A stretch of 48,016 nucleotides of DNA from Methylothermaceae bacterium (GCA_026981855.1 JALSIB010000042.1:1-48016); one strand, 5' to 3'. Shown: positions 36,414 to 44,459, numbered from the stretch's first letter. Notes: generated by a model not told the origin, from the letters alone. A program made the numbers and translations.

Positions 36414-36965
36414 ATGTCCGAGATTCCAGTCTTCAAGACCGGCGAAGCCACCGTTTTCGCAAGCGAAGATCAAGGCACCGATGCCATGCCGGAAGTGGTC
36501 CTGGGTTCGGTGGAGGGGCCGGTGGGCACCGCCTTCGCCACCTTGATGGGACAGACCGAAGGCCACACCCGCCTGTTCGCCATTCGCGCCTGCAACCAGC
36601 AGGTCAAGCCCGCAACCATCATGGTTCCCAAGGTGACCATGAAGAGCACCGCCTACATCAACCTCTTCTTCGGGGTGGTGCAATCGGCCATCGCCGACGC
36701 GGTCATCGACTGCGTGATCGAAAGCGTCATTCCCAAGGACTGGGCCAACAAGGTCTGCATCATCGTCAATGTATGGCTCGACCCCTGGTGCGCCGAGCAG
36801 GAGACCCCGGACAAGAAAGATCTCTACCGCACCAATTACGAGGCCACCAAACTGGCGATCAAACGGGCCATCAACGACGAACCGGGGATCGATGAACTGA
36901 TCGAGAACCGCAACAAGATCCATCACGAAATGTACGACCCCGTCACCGGCGAGTCCAAGTGGTGA
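36414..36965 (+). CDS. Fae-family protein lacking the catalytic histidine
   Basis: A 183-residue homologue of formaldehyde-activating enzyme, which condenses formaldehyde with tetrahydromethanopterin in methylotrophs. Shared blocks are TAFATLMG (39-46), PATIMVPKVTM (66-76) and NYEATKLAIKRAIN (141-154). By alignment with remembered Fae sequences (VAHIDLIIG near residue 17 in the enzyme), the catalytic His falls on Met25 (DAMPEVVLG), and the nearby Asp becomes Glu. An 18-residue C-terminal extension (IHHEMYDPVTGESKW) exceeds the usual end. So it is a Fae paralogue (Fae2/Fae3-like), perhaps binding a pterin or aldehyde without the same reaction. AGAGG precedes the ATG; the icd gene begins 5 bp after its stop. 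Confidence 0.82.
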   Translation: MSEIPVFKTGEATVFASEDQGTDAMPEVVLGSVEGPVGTAFATLMGQTEGHTRLFAIRACNQQVKPATIMVPKVTMKSTAYINLFFGVVQSAIADAVIDCVIESVIPKDWANKVCIIVNVWLDPWCAEQETPDKKDLYRTNYEATKLAIKRAINDEPGIDELIENRNKIHHEMYDPVTGESKW

Positions 36966-36970
36966 GCGCC

Positions 36971-37990
36971 ATGCATACGATCACACTCATCCCCGGCGAC
37001 GGTATCGGGCCGGAGATCACCGAAGCCGCGGTCAAAGTCATCGAAGCCACCGGCGTCCCGATTCGATGGGACCGGCAGATCGCCGGCAGGGCGGCGCTGG
37101 ACAAATACGGCACCCCCCTGCCCGACGACACGCTGGAATCCTTCCGCCGCAACAAGGTGGCCCTCAAGGCACCCCTGACCACCCCCGTGGGCGGCGGCTA
37201 CCGGAGCGTCAACGTCACCCTGCGGCAGACCTTCGACCTGTTCGCCAATGTCCGGCCAGCCCTGTCCTTCGAGGGACTGGAGGTTCCCTACCACGACGTC
37301 AACCTGGTCACGGTGAGGGAAAATACCGAAGGGTTGTATGCCGGCGTCGAACATTTCATCAACGCCGAAGGAAAGCCGATCGCCGCCGAAAGCATCACAA
37401 TAGTGACGCGCGCAGGCTGCGAACGGATCATCGATTACGCCTTCCGCTACGCCAAACAGGTAGGGCGCAAAAAGGTGACGGTGGTCCACAAGGCCAACAT
37501 CCTCAAATGCACCTCGGGGCTGTTTCTCGAAATCGGCCGGGAGATCGCGGAGCGCTACCCGGAGATCGAATTCGACGACCGCATCGTCGATGCCTGCGCC
37601 ATGCAGATGGTGATGAACCCCGGCCAATTCGATGTCATCGTCACCACCAACCTGTTCGGAGACATCCTCTCGGACCTGGCCTCCGGGCTGATCGGCGGCC
37701 TGGGACTGACCGCCGGCGCCAACATAGGCAAGGAGGCGGCCATGTTCGAAGCCGTCCACGGCAGCGCCCCCGACATCGCGGGCAAAGGCATCGCCAATCC
37801 CAGCGCCCTGATCATGGCGGGCGTGATGATGCTGGAGCATCTTGGCGAACAAACCGCGGCCAGAAACATCGAACGGGCGGTCCGCTCGGTGATTCGGGAA
37901 GGAACGCACGTCACCCCCGATCTCAAGCCGGGTTCCTCCTGCACCACCCAGGAAATGGCCGAGGCGATCGTGGCCAAAATCCAGTCCTGA
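36971..37990 (+). CDS. icd: NAD-type isocitrate dehydrogenase
   Basis: A 339-residue beta-decarboxylating dehydrogenase. The start [23 protein letters not shown], the substrate segment [18 protein letters not shown], the active-site [13 protein letters not shown], the metal-binding [22 protein letters not shown], and [20 protein letters not shown] are as in the NAD-linked (IDH3-like) group rather than the long NADP E. coli Icd. Homoisocitrate or isopropylmalate dehydrogenases are close relatives, but [16 protein letters not shown] favours isocitrate. ATG 36971 (five bases after the Fae-like stop) is preferred to GTG 36959. A hairpin follows the gene. Confidence 0.88.
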   Translation: MHTITLIPGDGIGPEITEAAVKVIEATGVPIRWDRQIAGRAALDKYGTPLPDDTLESFRRNKVALKAPLTTPVGGGYRSVNVTLRQTFDLFANVRPALSFEGLEVPYHDVNLVTVRENTEGLYAGVEHFINAEGKPIAAESITIVTRAGCERIIDYAFRYAKQVGRKKVTVVHKANILKCTSGLFLEIGREIAERYPEIEFDDRIVDACAMQMVMNPGQFDVIVTTNLFGDILSDLASGLIGGLGLTAGANIGKEAAMFEAVHGSAPDIAGKGIANPSALIMAGVMMLEHLGEQTAARNIERAVRSVIREGTHVTPDLKPGSSCTTQEMAEAIVAKIQS

Positions 37991-37999
37991 TGCGATTCA

Positions 38000-38021
38000 G
38001 GGCCTTCACTCATGAAGGCCC
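38000..38021 (+). terminator. Hairpin after the fae-like/icd operon
   Basis: A perfect 9-bp stem, GGGCCTTCA / TGAAGGCCC, around a 4-base loop, ten bases after the icd stop. No T-tract follows. Confidence 0.55.
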
Positions 38022-38146
38022 GCTGCCGATTCAGCGAAAGTTCTCAAAATTCCTTCCCTCTATCACCTGGGAGTACGCGTATTGGTGGCCATGACGAGGC
38101 AGTGCTACCATAAAATCCCATTCATGGTTGAGAGAAGGCAGGTATC

Positions 38147-38224
38147 ATGGACGCTTTCACCCGGTTCGATCCCGAAAGCCGACAGCCTTCCGGCACGTGG
38201 GCACCCCCTTTACGGACGGGATGA
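38147..38224 (+). CDS. Possible 25-residue micro-ORF upstream of pcm
   Basis: ATG 38147 with AAGGCAGG upstream encodes MDAFTRFDPESRQPSGTWAP and five more residues, then stops at 38222-38224. Its TGA overlaps the ATG of the next micro-ORF (ATGA). Too short to judge by homology. It may be a leader peptide or part of a broken small gene. Confidence 0.35.
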   Translation: MDAFTRFDPESRQPSGTWAPPLRTG

Positions 38225-38286
38225 AGGATCATTCCATGGACGCGTATCTGGACAAGCTGCGAAAAAACATCGAATTCGAACCATGA
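38221..38286 (+). CDS. Possible 21-residue micro-ORF coupled to pcm
   Basis: ATG 38221 encodes a charged, helix-prone peptide (MKDHSMDAYLDKLRKNIEFE-P). Its stop overlaps the pcm ATG as ATGA, just as its own ATG overlaps the stop of the preceding micro-ORF. This chain of two ATGA junctions suggests ribosomes are handed on to pcm. It could instead be the tail of a decayed gene. Confidence 0.4.
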   Translation: MKDHSMDAYLDKLRKNIEFEP

Positions 38287-38996
38287 GCCATCCATCCCCC
38301 ACCGACTCCCGAGTGGAGAAACTGATCCAGGACATAGAATGGGAAGTTCAGCTCACCAAAGCCTATATCGGCAAGGACCGGCTCGACTCCCGCGTCATGG
38401 AAGCGATTGCCAAGGTGCCCAGACACGAATTCGTTCCCAAGGAATCGCGCGTCTACGCTTATGATGACGGCCCCGTTCCCATTGGATTCGGCCAGACCGT
38501 CTCGCAGCCATTCATCGTCGCCTTGATGACCGACTTGTTGCAACCGCAACCGGAACACGTCATCCTGGAAATCGGCACCGGCAGCGGCTATCAGGCGGCG
38601 GTGCTGGCCCAGCTCGTCAAAAAAGTTTACAGCATCGAAATCATTACCGAACTGGCCGAGGCGGCACGAAAACGCTTGGCGAAGCTGGGATATGGAAATG
38701 TGGAAATCAAAGTGGGAGATGGCTATTACGGTTGGCCACAACACGCGCCTTTCGATGGCATCATCGTCACCGCCGCCGCCCCTGAAATCCCGCCACCTTT
38801 GATAGCGCAACTAAAATCTGGAGGAAGGATGGTCATTCCGGTCGGGCAACCATTCGGACATCAGATGTTGAAGGTGGTGGAGAAAAAAGAAGGCGGCGAC
38901 ACCGTGATCCGGGATGTCCTGGGCGTCGCCTTTGTCCCATTGACTGGAAACCAGTCCCAAAATCGGGAAGAGGAGGCAAACGACACATTGCGATGA
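38283..38996 (+). CDS. pcm: Protein-L-isoaspartate O-methyltransferase
   Basis: A 237-residue SAM methyltransferase that repairs isoaspartyl residues in aged proteins. RHEFVPKESRVYAYDDGPVPIGFGQTVSQPFIVALMTDLL is the family N-terminus; the SAM site is LEIGTGSGYQAAVLAQL (as ILEIGTGSGYQ); later VGDGYYGWPQHAPFDGIIVTAAAPEIPPPL and GGRMVIPVG complete the fold. Start at ATG 38283 fits the family. A tail of about 20 polar residues (NQSQNREEEANDTLR) is extra. It converges on the 59-residue gene with one base between stops. Confidence 0.93.
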   Translation: MSHPSPTDSRVEKLIQDIEWEVQLTKAYIGKDRLDSRVMEAIAKVPRHEFVPKESRVYAYDDGPVPIGFGQTVSQPFIVALMTDLLQPQPEHVILEIGTGSGYQAAVLAQLVKKVYSIEIITELAEAARKRLAKLGYGNVEIKVGDGYYGWPQHAPFDGIIVTAAAPEIPPPLIAQLKSGGRMVIPVGQPFGHQMLKVVEKKEGGDTVIRDVLGVAFVPLTGNQSQNREEEANDTLR

Positions 38997-38997
38997 G

Positions 38998-39177
38998 TCA
39001 CAGGTAGATGACCAGGCTGGTACCCGTCAGCTGAACGGATTTTTTCCATTCATCGACGATTTTTTTGGCACATTCCCTGGCCTCGTGGGGATCGTCGAAA
39101 AAAGCGGCGATCATACCGGCCATTTCATAAGTGTAACCGTGAAAAGCGGTCACCAGATTTTCGATTCGATGTTCCAT
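38998..39177 (-). CDS. Small 59-residue protein, unknown
   Basis: A 59-residue helical protein starting MEHRIENLVTAFHGYTYEMA, with GMIAAFFDDPHEARECAKKI in the middle and a short hydrophobic end. GGAGGAA lies seven bases before the ATG at 39177; an ATG five codons earlier has no such site. One Cys, several Glu and His. I recognise no family. It diverges from the nucleotidyltransferase operon with an AT-rich region between, so they may share control. Confidence 0.6.
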   Translation of the reverse strand: MEHRIENLVTAFHGYTYEMAGMIAAFFDDPHEARECAKKIVDEWKKSVQLTGTSLVIYL

Positions 39178-39349
39178 GACGGTTTCCTCCATGGCGAAAA
39201 GATTCAGTGATAGAAGTCAAGCAGTTTTCATACCGAATTTTCAATCATTTGATTATCAATGAATAACAATCGATTCACTCTCATTACACGGGCAAACCGG
39301 CCATTTTTGTCAAAAACATTGACAATTTTTACCCTCCAGGCAATATCGG
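39178..39349. promoter_or_regulatory. AT-rich divergent control region
   Basis: The AT content is plainly higher here than around it. It contains a 12-bp palindrome AATCATTTGATT (39243-39254) and an ATTATCAATGAATAACAAT stretch beside it, with loose likeness to iron-type (Fur) operator halves. It must serve the 59-residue gene on one side and the nucleotidyltransferase operon on the other. Identity of any regulator is unknown. Confidence 0.35.
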
Positions 39350-39355
39350 TATAAT
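39328..39355 (+). promoter_or_regulatory. Promoter with perfect -10 almost touching the start codon
   Basis: TATAAT at 39350-39355, with TTTACC (39328-39333) 16 bases upstream as a possible -35. The ATG follows at 39363, seven bases after the -10, so transcription would begin at or one base from the start codon. The mRNA would be leaderless, with no ribosome-binding site. A TTGACA further up (39319-39324) is 25 bases from the -10, too far to be its partner. Confidence 0.55.
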
Positions 39356-39362
39356 CGCGACC

Positions 39363-40295
39363 ATGTATCAGGCACGGGATTTCATCATCACCTTCGATGG
39401 ACTCGTCTTCGCCGTCACCGTGGATGGCCTGGAAGATGGAAAGGTGATCGCCTGCCTGCGCTATGTGCCGGATGGTTGCGGCTTGCGAAAGATCGGCAGC
39501 GGAGAGGCCGCCGATTTATTGAGCCGCTCTTTTCCCCATTACCTGCACTATTCCAAACGCCGCGACGTGACCTTGCAGGCCGTGCCCCCCGGCCGAATCC
39601 GGAAACATCTGACTCCCCGGCAAGGCCTGGCGGCGCGTCTTGCCGCTCCCGACCCGGATCCATTGATCCAGCGACTGGCAAAACTGACGGAGCTGCTGGT
39701 ACGGGAAGGGTTGCCCTTCCATTCCCTGGGCGTCACCGGATCACTGCTGGCCGGAACCTGGCGGAGGGATTCCGACATCGACCTGGTGGTCTATGGCCAG
39801 GAATCTTTCGAACTTGCCCGCCGCGCCATCCACCGCCTGATCGCCAAAGATCTGCTCGAAACCCCCTCTCTGTCAGTGTGGGAAACCACTTGGCGCCGCC
39901 GCGGATGTCCGCTCTCATTCACCGAGTATTTGTGGCACGAGCAAAGAAAATTCAACAAGGGTGTCATCGACGGCAGCAAATTCGACCTCGTCCTGGTCCA
40001 GGAAGGCGAAGAGGAAGAAGATCCCCGGACCTGGCACAAACAAGGCCGCATCACCATACAAGCCAAGGTGAGCGATGCCTCGAAGTCTTTCGCCAATCCG
40101 GCCCGCTACCACCTCGACCACCCCGCGATTCCCCTGGCGCTGAGCTTCACCGCCACCTATACCGGCCAAGCGAAGGTCGGGGAAAGCGTCGAAATCTCCG
40201 GTTATCACGAACGATCGGAGGATGGAAAACAAAGAATCGTCGTCGGCTCGAGCCGGGAAGCCCCGGGCGAATACATCAAAGTCATCCATAGTTGA
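39363..40295 (+). CDS. Nucleotidyltransferase-fold protein
   Basis: A 310-residue protein with a DNA-polymerase-beta-like nucleotidyltransferase core: VTGSLLAGTWRRDSDIDLVVYG, where G-S (126-127) and D-S-D-I-D (136-140) are the glycine-serine and metal-binding carboxylates. The N-terminal part (MYQARDFIITFDGLVFAVTV; about 1-90) and the C-terminal part after about 230 (KVSDASKSFANPARYHLDHP) are not a standard kinase or tRNA enzyme. I remember similar open reading frames in archaea (Thermococcales-like), with the same DFI-T-DGLIF start. Target (nucleotide, RNA or protein) unknown. It ends 10 bp before the MutS-like gene, so the two probably work together. Confidence 0.75.
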   Translation: MYQARDFIITFDGLVFAVTVDGLEDGKVIACLRYVPDGCGLRKIGSGEAADLLSRSFPHYLHYSKRRDVTLQAVPPGRIRKHLTPRQGLAARLAAPDPDPLIQRLAKLTELLVREGLPFHSLGVTGSLLAGTWRRDSDIDLVVYGQESFELARRAIHRLIAKDLLETPSLSVWETTWRRRGCPLSFTEYLWHEQRKFNKGVIDGSKFDLVLVQEGEEEEDPRTWHKQGRITIQAKVSDASKSFANPARYHLDHPAIPLALSFTATYTGQAKVGESVEISGYHERSEDGKQRIVVGSSREAPGEYIKVIHS

Positions 40296-40305
40296 GGCAA
40301 GCGTC

Positions 40306-41913
40306 ATGCTGGAAAGATTACGCAAACTCTATCCGGATCATCTCGGGGTCTGGCACGATAAACCCGAAGACAAGGCCACGCTCCCCGAAGAAGGCGGGGT
40401 CATCGACGCGTCCAGCTATCAAACCCTCGAGGTCGATACGCTGTATGAACGCGTCAACGCCACCACCACTTTCGTCGGCGGCGCCACCCTCCACAGATCA
40501 CTGGCCCGCCCCCTGAGGGAGGCCGGGCTGATCGAGGCGAAACAGCGGGCGGTGGAGGAATTGGCCGCCGACGAATCCTTGCGCGCAGGCCTGGAAGAGC
40601 TCCTGGCCCACGCCGGCAGTCCCGATCGCGAACCCGAGTTCTACAAGCTTCTCTACTACTATTTTCTCGGCACCATCGGCTCTCCCACCCATGACAGGGA
40701 AATCAGGGGATTCGGTTACGAGGCCTATCTCAACGGCACCCGCTTCGTCCTCGAAACCGTCGAAAAGGCACGGCAGCTGCCACCCCCCAGGAGCCCTTAT
40801 CTGCGGGAACTGGTCGATACCCTCAAAGCCTTCGCCGACAGCCGCAGTTACGCCCTGATGACAGGGCCGGTCTATCGGACCGAGAAACAGCTGCTGACCA
40901 AAGAGGAAAAAGGCCTGTCGCCCGCCATCCGCTTTCGTCCCTCCCTGTTCAAGCCCGGCCTGATCGCGGGACTGGTCGGCGGTTTGCTGCTGCTGTGGGC
41001 AGGGTTGCCGCCCTTGCTCGATATGAGTCGGCCAGCCATCGGCGTTTTGGGGCTGTTCCTGCTGCCCCTGGGAGCGGCCTACCCCCCAATAGTGGGAAGC
41101 TACGACCGCGACCGCTTCATCTATCCCCTGCGCAGGCTGTTCCGCGAAGATCCGGCGGTCCACCGTTTTCTGGAAGCCCTGGGATACCTGGACGAGCTGA
41201 TGAGCCTCTATCGTTTCTCCCGGGAGTTCGGCCACCCCACTTGTTTGCCCACCCTCCTGGAAGACGGCCATCACCGATTCATCGCCAAGGGACTTCGCAA
41301 CCCCATCCTCGCCAAGGGCGACCCCGACTATGTGCCCAACGACATCGAGCTGGACCGGCACCGGATCACCTTCATCACTGGCCCCAACAGCGGCGGGAAA
41401 ACCGCCTTCTGCAAGACCGTCGCCCAATCCCAACTGCTGGCCCAGATCGGCGGTCACGTTCCGGCCGGCGAAGCCTCGCTGACCATCGCCGACCGAATTT
41501 TCTATCAGGTTCCGGAAGTGAGCCGGTTGACCTCCGGCGAAGGACGCTTCGCCACCGAACTCAAGCACACCAAGCAGATTTTCCTTGCCGCCACCCCCAG
41601 GAGCCTGGTGATCCTGGACGAACTGGCCGAAGGCACCACCTATGAGGAAAGGTTGCAGATCTCCCATGACATCATGCAAGGCTTCCACAAGAAAGGCTGC
41701 ACCACCCTTTTGGTCACCCACAACCATCAGCTGGTGGACAAGTTCATCGAACAGGGAATCGGGCAGGCCAAACAGGTCGAATTTGTCGGCGATCACCCCA
41801 CCCACCGCCTCATCGACGGGATCTCCCGCGTCAGCCATGCCGACCGGGTCGCCAGGGAAGTCGGATTTTCCCGGGAAGACATCGAGCGCTACCTGGAAGA
41901 GGGCGAAAAATGA
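40306..41913 (+). CDS. Membrane-anchored MutS-like ATPase
   Basis: A 535-residue protein. The N-terminal part has a MutS lever/core-like sequence (LYERVNATTTFVGGATLHRSLARPL, about 47-70). Two membrane helices follow (about 217-235 and 244-263), joined by a short loop. The C-terminal part is a MutS domain V: Walker A GPNSGGKT (359-366), LTSGEGRFATELKHTKQI (408-425), Walker B LVILDEL (434-440), and VTHNH (470-474). No mismatch-recognition domain (no Phe-x-Glu) precedes it, so it is unlikely to act in classical mismatch repair. Similar TM-bearing MutS proteins are known as uncharacterised families. GAGG lies eight bases before ATG 40306; it overlaps the flavin reductase gene by 4 bp. Confidence 0.82.
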   Translation: MLERLRKLYPDHLGVWHDKPEDKATLPEEGGVIDASSYQTLEVDTLYERVNATTTFVGGATLHRSLARPLREAGLIEAKQRAVEELAADESLRAGLEELLAHAGSPDREPEFYKLLYYYFLGTIGSPTHDREIRGFGYEAYLNGTRFVLETVEKARQLPPPRSPYLRELVDTLKAFADSRSYALMTGPVYRTEKQLLTKEEKGLSPAIRFRPSLFKPGLIAGLVGGLLLLWAGLPPLLDMSRPAIGVLGLFLLPLGAAYPPIVGSYDRDRFIYPLRRLFREDPAVHRFLEALGYLDELMSLYRFSREFGHPTCLPTLLEDGHHRFIAKGLRNPILAKGDPDYVPNDIELDRHRITFITGPNSGGKTAFCKTVAQSQLLAQIGGHVPAGEASLTIADRIFYQVPEVSRLTSGEGRFATELKHTKQIFLAATPRSLVILDELAEGTTYEERLQISHDIMQGFHKKGCTTLLVTHNHQLVDKFIEQGIGQAKQVEFVGDHPTHRLIDGISRVSHADRVAREVGFSREDIERYLEEGEK

Positions 41914-42401
41914 GCCGCCCGGCCGACGTTCTCAAAACCTTGACCCTGGGGGTCTACATCATCGGCGTCGCGGCGGGCGACGAGCGCAATGCCTTCACCG
42001 CCGCCTGGGTGATGCAGGTTTCCTTCGATCCGCTGCTGGTGGCCGTGGGCATTCATCCCAAGCACCGCTCGTACCGGATTCTCAAGGAAGGCGGCGGCTT
42101 CACCATCAACGTGCTGGCGAAGGATCAGCTCGAACTGGCCAGACATTTCGGCCAACATGCCGATGACGACAAACTGGCGGGCCACGCCTGGCGTCCGGGC
42201 AGATTCGGCGCCCCCATTCTGCGTGACGCACTGGCCTGGCTCGACTGTGACTTTCACCATCAGTGCCCCGCTGGAGACCACCAACTGGTGATCGGCCGGG
42301 TACTCGACGGCGGTATCGCGCACCCGGGGGAACCCTTGCTTTACCGCGATACCGGTGACATGGATGGTGCGAACCATCTGTTTCCCGATACCTTCTCGTG
42401 A
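41910..42401 (+). CDS. Flavin reductase-like protein
   Basis: A 163-residue protein with the flavin-reductase-like split-barrel pattern: GVYIIGVAAGDERNAFTAAWVMQVSFDPLLVAVGIHPKHRSYRILKEGGGFTIN-type sequence in the first half, LDCDFHHQCPAGDHQLVIGRV in the second. It probably binds FMN or FAD and is a small reductase or a partner of a monooxygenase. Its ATG overlaps the MutS-like stop (ATGA); its stop overlaps the next ATG by one base. Confidence 0.82.
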   Translation: MSRPADVLKTLTLGVYIIGVAAGDERNAFTAAWVMQVSFDPLLVAVGIHPKHRSYRILKEGGGFTINVLAKDQLELARHFGQHADDDKLAGHAWRPGRFGAPILRDALAWLDCDFHHQCPAGDHQLVIGRVLDGGIAHPGEPLLYRDTGDMDGANHLFPDTFS

Positions 42402-43078
42402 TGCTTCCCCCCTTCGAGGCGGTGATCCTCGATCTCGACGGCCTGATCCTGGACACCGAATCCACCTACTGGCGGGCCTGGCAGGACGCCGCCGGGCAAC
42501 TCGGCTTCGATCTGCAAGCCGGGCTGCTGCGGCAACTTTCCGGCCAATCGATCGATCAGGTCGCCCGCATTCTCACCTCCCATTTCGGCGGGCGATTCGA
42601 CTTCGGTCAATTCCACCGGCTCAGCTCCCGGCTGTGGCACGAATGGGTGACCACCCACGGCATCGAAATCCTGCCAGGCTACGACAGCCTGATGGAAGTT
42701 CTGAGACGGCTGGAAATTCCCTATCTGCTGGCCACCAACAGTCAGTGCGCCTATGCGGAAAATTGCCTGCGGCTGGCCGGCATCGCCGATCATTTTCCGC
42801 AAATCGTCAGCCGCGATGATGTCGGCCAGGGGAAACCCGCTCCGGACATCTATCTGCGGGCCGCCGAAACCCTCTCTCTGCCCCCCCGGCTATGCCTGGC
42901 CATAGAGGATTCCCATCCCGGCATTCTCTCCGCTTCCCGCGCCGGCGCGGTGCCGATATGGATTCCCGGCCCCTGCCGGATGCCGAAGGCAGTGAACCCG
43001 CCGTTCCAGGCCCGCTTCGATCGCCTGGACGAACTGGCCACCGCCATCGAACATTCCCTGACGACAAACCGACCATGA
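42401..43078 (+). CDS. HAD-family phosphatase
   Basis: A 225-residue haloacid-dehalogenase-type phosphatase of the beta-phosphoglucomutase/phosphoglycolate-like group. Motif I VILDLDGLILDTE, motif II LLATNSQ, motif III GKPAPDIYL, and motif IV IEDSHPG are intact, with a small alpha-helical cap between I and II. The DxDGxxxDTE form and GKPAPDIYL favour a sugar-phosphate phosphatase. The ATG at 42401 overlaps the previous stop by one base (a GTG three bases earlier is possible). Confidence 0.87.
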   Translation: MLPPFEAVILDLDGLILDTESTYWRAWQDAAGQLGFDLQAGLLRQLSGQSIDQVARILTSHFGGRFDFGQFHRLSSRLWHEWVTTHGIEILPGYDSLMEVLRRLEIPYLLATNSQCAYAENCLRLAGIADHFPQIVSRDDVGQGKPAPDIYLRAAETLSLPPRLCLAIEDSHPGILSASRAGAVPIWIPGPCRMPKAVNPPFQARFDRLDELATAIEHSLTTNRP

Positions 43079-43842
43079 CCGTCCGACGCAACGAACTGAC
43101 CGCCTTCTTCGATGCCCTGCTCGAACCCGCCCGCTACCCGGATTACGGGCCCAATGGTCTCCAGGTCGAGGGCTGCGACACCCTCCACAGGATCGCCTTC
43201 GCCGTCTCGGCCACAGCACGATCGGTCCAGCAGGCGGTGGCGCAAGACGCCCAGGCCCTAGTGGTCCACCACGGCCTGTTCTGGCGCTTCCATGGCCCCA
43301 GAACCCTGACCGGTCCTTTCGCCAGACGGGTGTTCCCACTGGTGCGCCGGCAGATCAATTTGTATGGTTACCACCTGCCGCTCGACGGTCACGCCGAAAT
43401 CGGCAACGCTGCTTCACTGGCCCGCCGGATCGGGCTGGAATCGCTGGCGCCGTTCGGCGAGCATCAGGGCGTCACCACCGGTATCCGGGGAACCTTCCCC
43501 GCCCCCCTGACGGCCCAGGCGCTGCAACGGCGGCTGCGGCAGGTGCTCGATCATCCCGTCATGCTGGCCAGCCCAAACCCCGAAGCCCCAATCCGCAGCG
43601 CCGGAATCATCACCGGCGGCGCCAATGGCGAATGGCCCCAGGCCAAGGCAGCGGGGCTGGACGCCTATATCACCGGCGAGATGAGCGAGCACGACTGGCA
43701 CGAAAGCCAGGAGGCGGGAATCCACATGTTCGCGGGCGGTCATCACGCCACCGAACAATTCGGCGTTCAGGCATTGATGGCCAAAGTAGCCGCGACCTTC
43801 GATGTGGAATGCGTCTATCTGCCGTGCGATAATCCAGCCTGA
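43075..43842 (+). CDS. Nif3-like dinuclear metal protein
   Basis: A 255-residue protein of the Nif3/YbgI (GTP cyclohydrolase I type 2 homologue) family. Metal ligands are visible in LVVHHGLFW near residue 65 and GGHHATEQFGVQAL near the end; GLQVEG near the start is also diagnostic. YbgI-type proteins bind two metal ions in a toroidal hexamer; the true reaction is unsettled. The ATG overlaps the HAD stop as ATGA, so it belongs to the same operon. Confidence 0.9.
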   Translation: MTVRRNELTAFFDALLEPARYPDYGPNGLQVEGCDTLHRIAFAVSATARSVQQAVAQDAQALVVHHGLFWRFHGPRTLTGPFARRVFPLVRRQINLYGYHLPLDGHAEIGNAASLARRIGLESLAPFGEHQGVTTGIRGTFPAPLTAQALQRRLRQVLDHPVMLASPNPEAPIRSAGIITGGANGEWPQAKAAGLDAYITGEMSEHDWHESQEAGIHMFAGGHHATEQFGVQALMAKVAATFDVECVYLPCDNPA

Positions 43843-43859
43843 GACATCACGAGATTGCC

Positions 43860-44459
43860 ATGCAACCGGCCCTGAATCCCCGGGAACACTATACCTACGG
43901 CGACTACCTGACCTGGTCCGACGACGTCCGCTACGAACTGATCGATGGCCAGGCCTACCTGATGGCCCCGGCACCCACCCTGGAACATCAGGACATAGCC
44001 GGGGAAATCTACCGCCAACTGAGCAACCAACTGGCGGGAAAAGCCTGTCGCCCCTTCATAGCTCCAGTGGACGTCCGCCTGCCCCGCAAGGGCGAGGAAG
44101 ACGAGGAAATCGACACGGTGGTACAACCCGACGTTCTGGTGGTCTGCGACATCTCGAAACTGGACCGGCGGGGCGTCAGGGGGGCGCCGGATTTCGTGGT
44201 GGAGGTGCTGTCTCCCTCGAGCGCCTATCACGACCACCAGCGCAAACGCGAAGTTTACGAACGCGTGGGGGTCAGGGAATACTGGTTGGTGGATCCGCTC
44301 GAACGCACCATTCTGGTCTACCGCCTCGATCAACAGGGCGGATACGGCAAGCCGGAGGTGTTCGAGATGCGCGGGGAAACCCCGGTGCAGGTTCTGGCGG
44401 GCGTCACCCTCTGCTGGGACGACCTGGTCGAGAGGTGGCCTCGGCGGGAGGACGGATGA
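43860..44459 (+). CDS. Uma2-family (DUF820) nuclease-fold protein
   Basis: A 199-residue protein of the Uma2/DUF820 family with a PD-(D/E)XK-like core: YELIDGQAYLMAPAP near 27-40, then VQPDVLVVCD (Asp), PDFVVEVLSPSS (Glu-x-Val), and KREVYERVGVREYWLVDP (Lys). The family is abundant in cyanobacteria and some gammaproteobacteria, with no settled function. It is 17 bp downstream of the Nif3-like gene; its stop overlaps the next ATG. Confidence 0.88.
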   Translation: MQPALNPREHYTYGDYLTWSDDVRYELIDGQAYLMAPAPTLEHQDIAGEIYRQLSNQLAGKACRPFIAPVDVRLPRKGEEDEEIDTVVQPDVLVVCDISKLDRRGVRGAPDFVVEVLSPSSAYHDHQRKREVYERVGVREYWLVDPLERTILVYRLDQQGGYGKPEVFEMRGETPVQVLAGVTLCWDDLVERWPRREDG

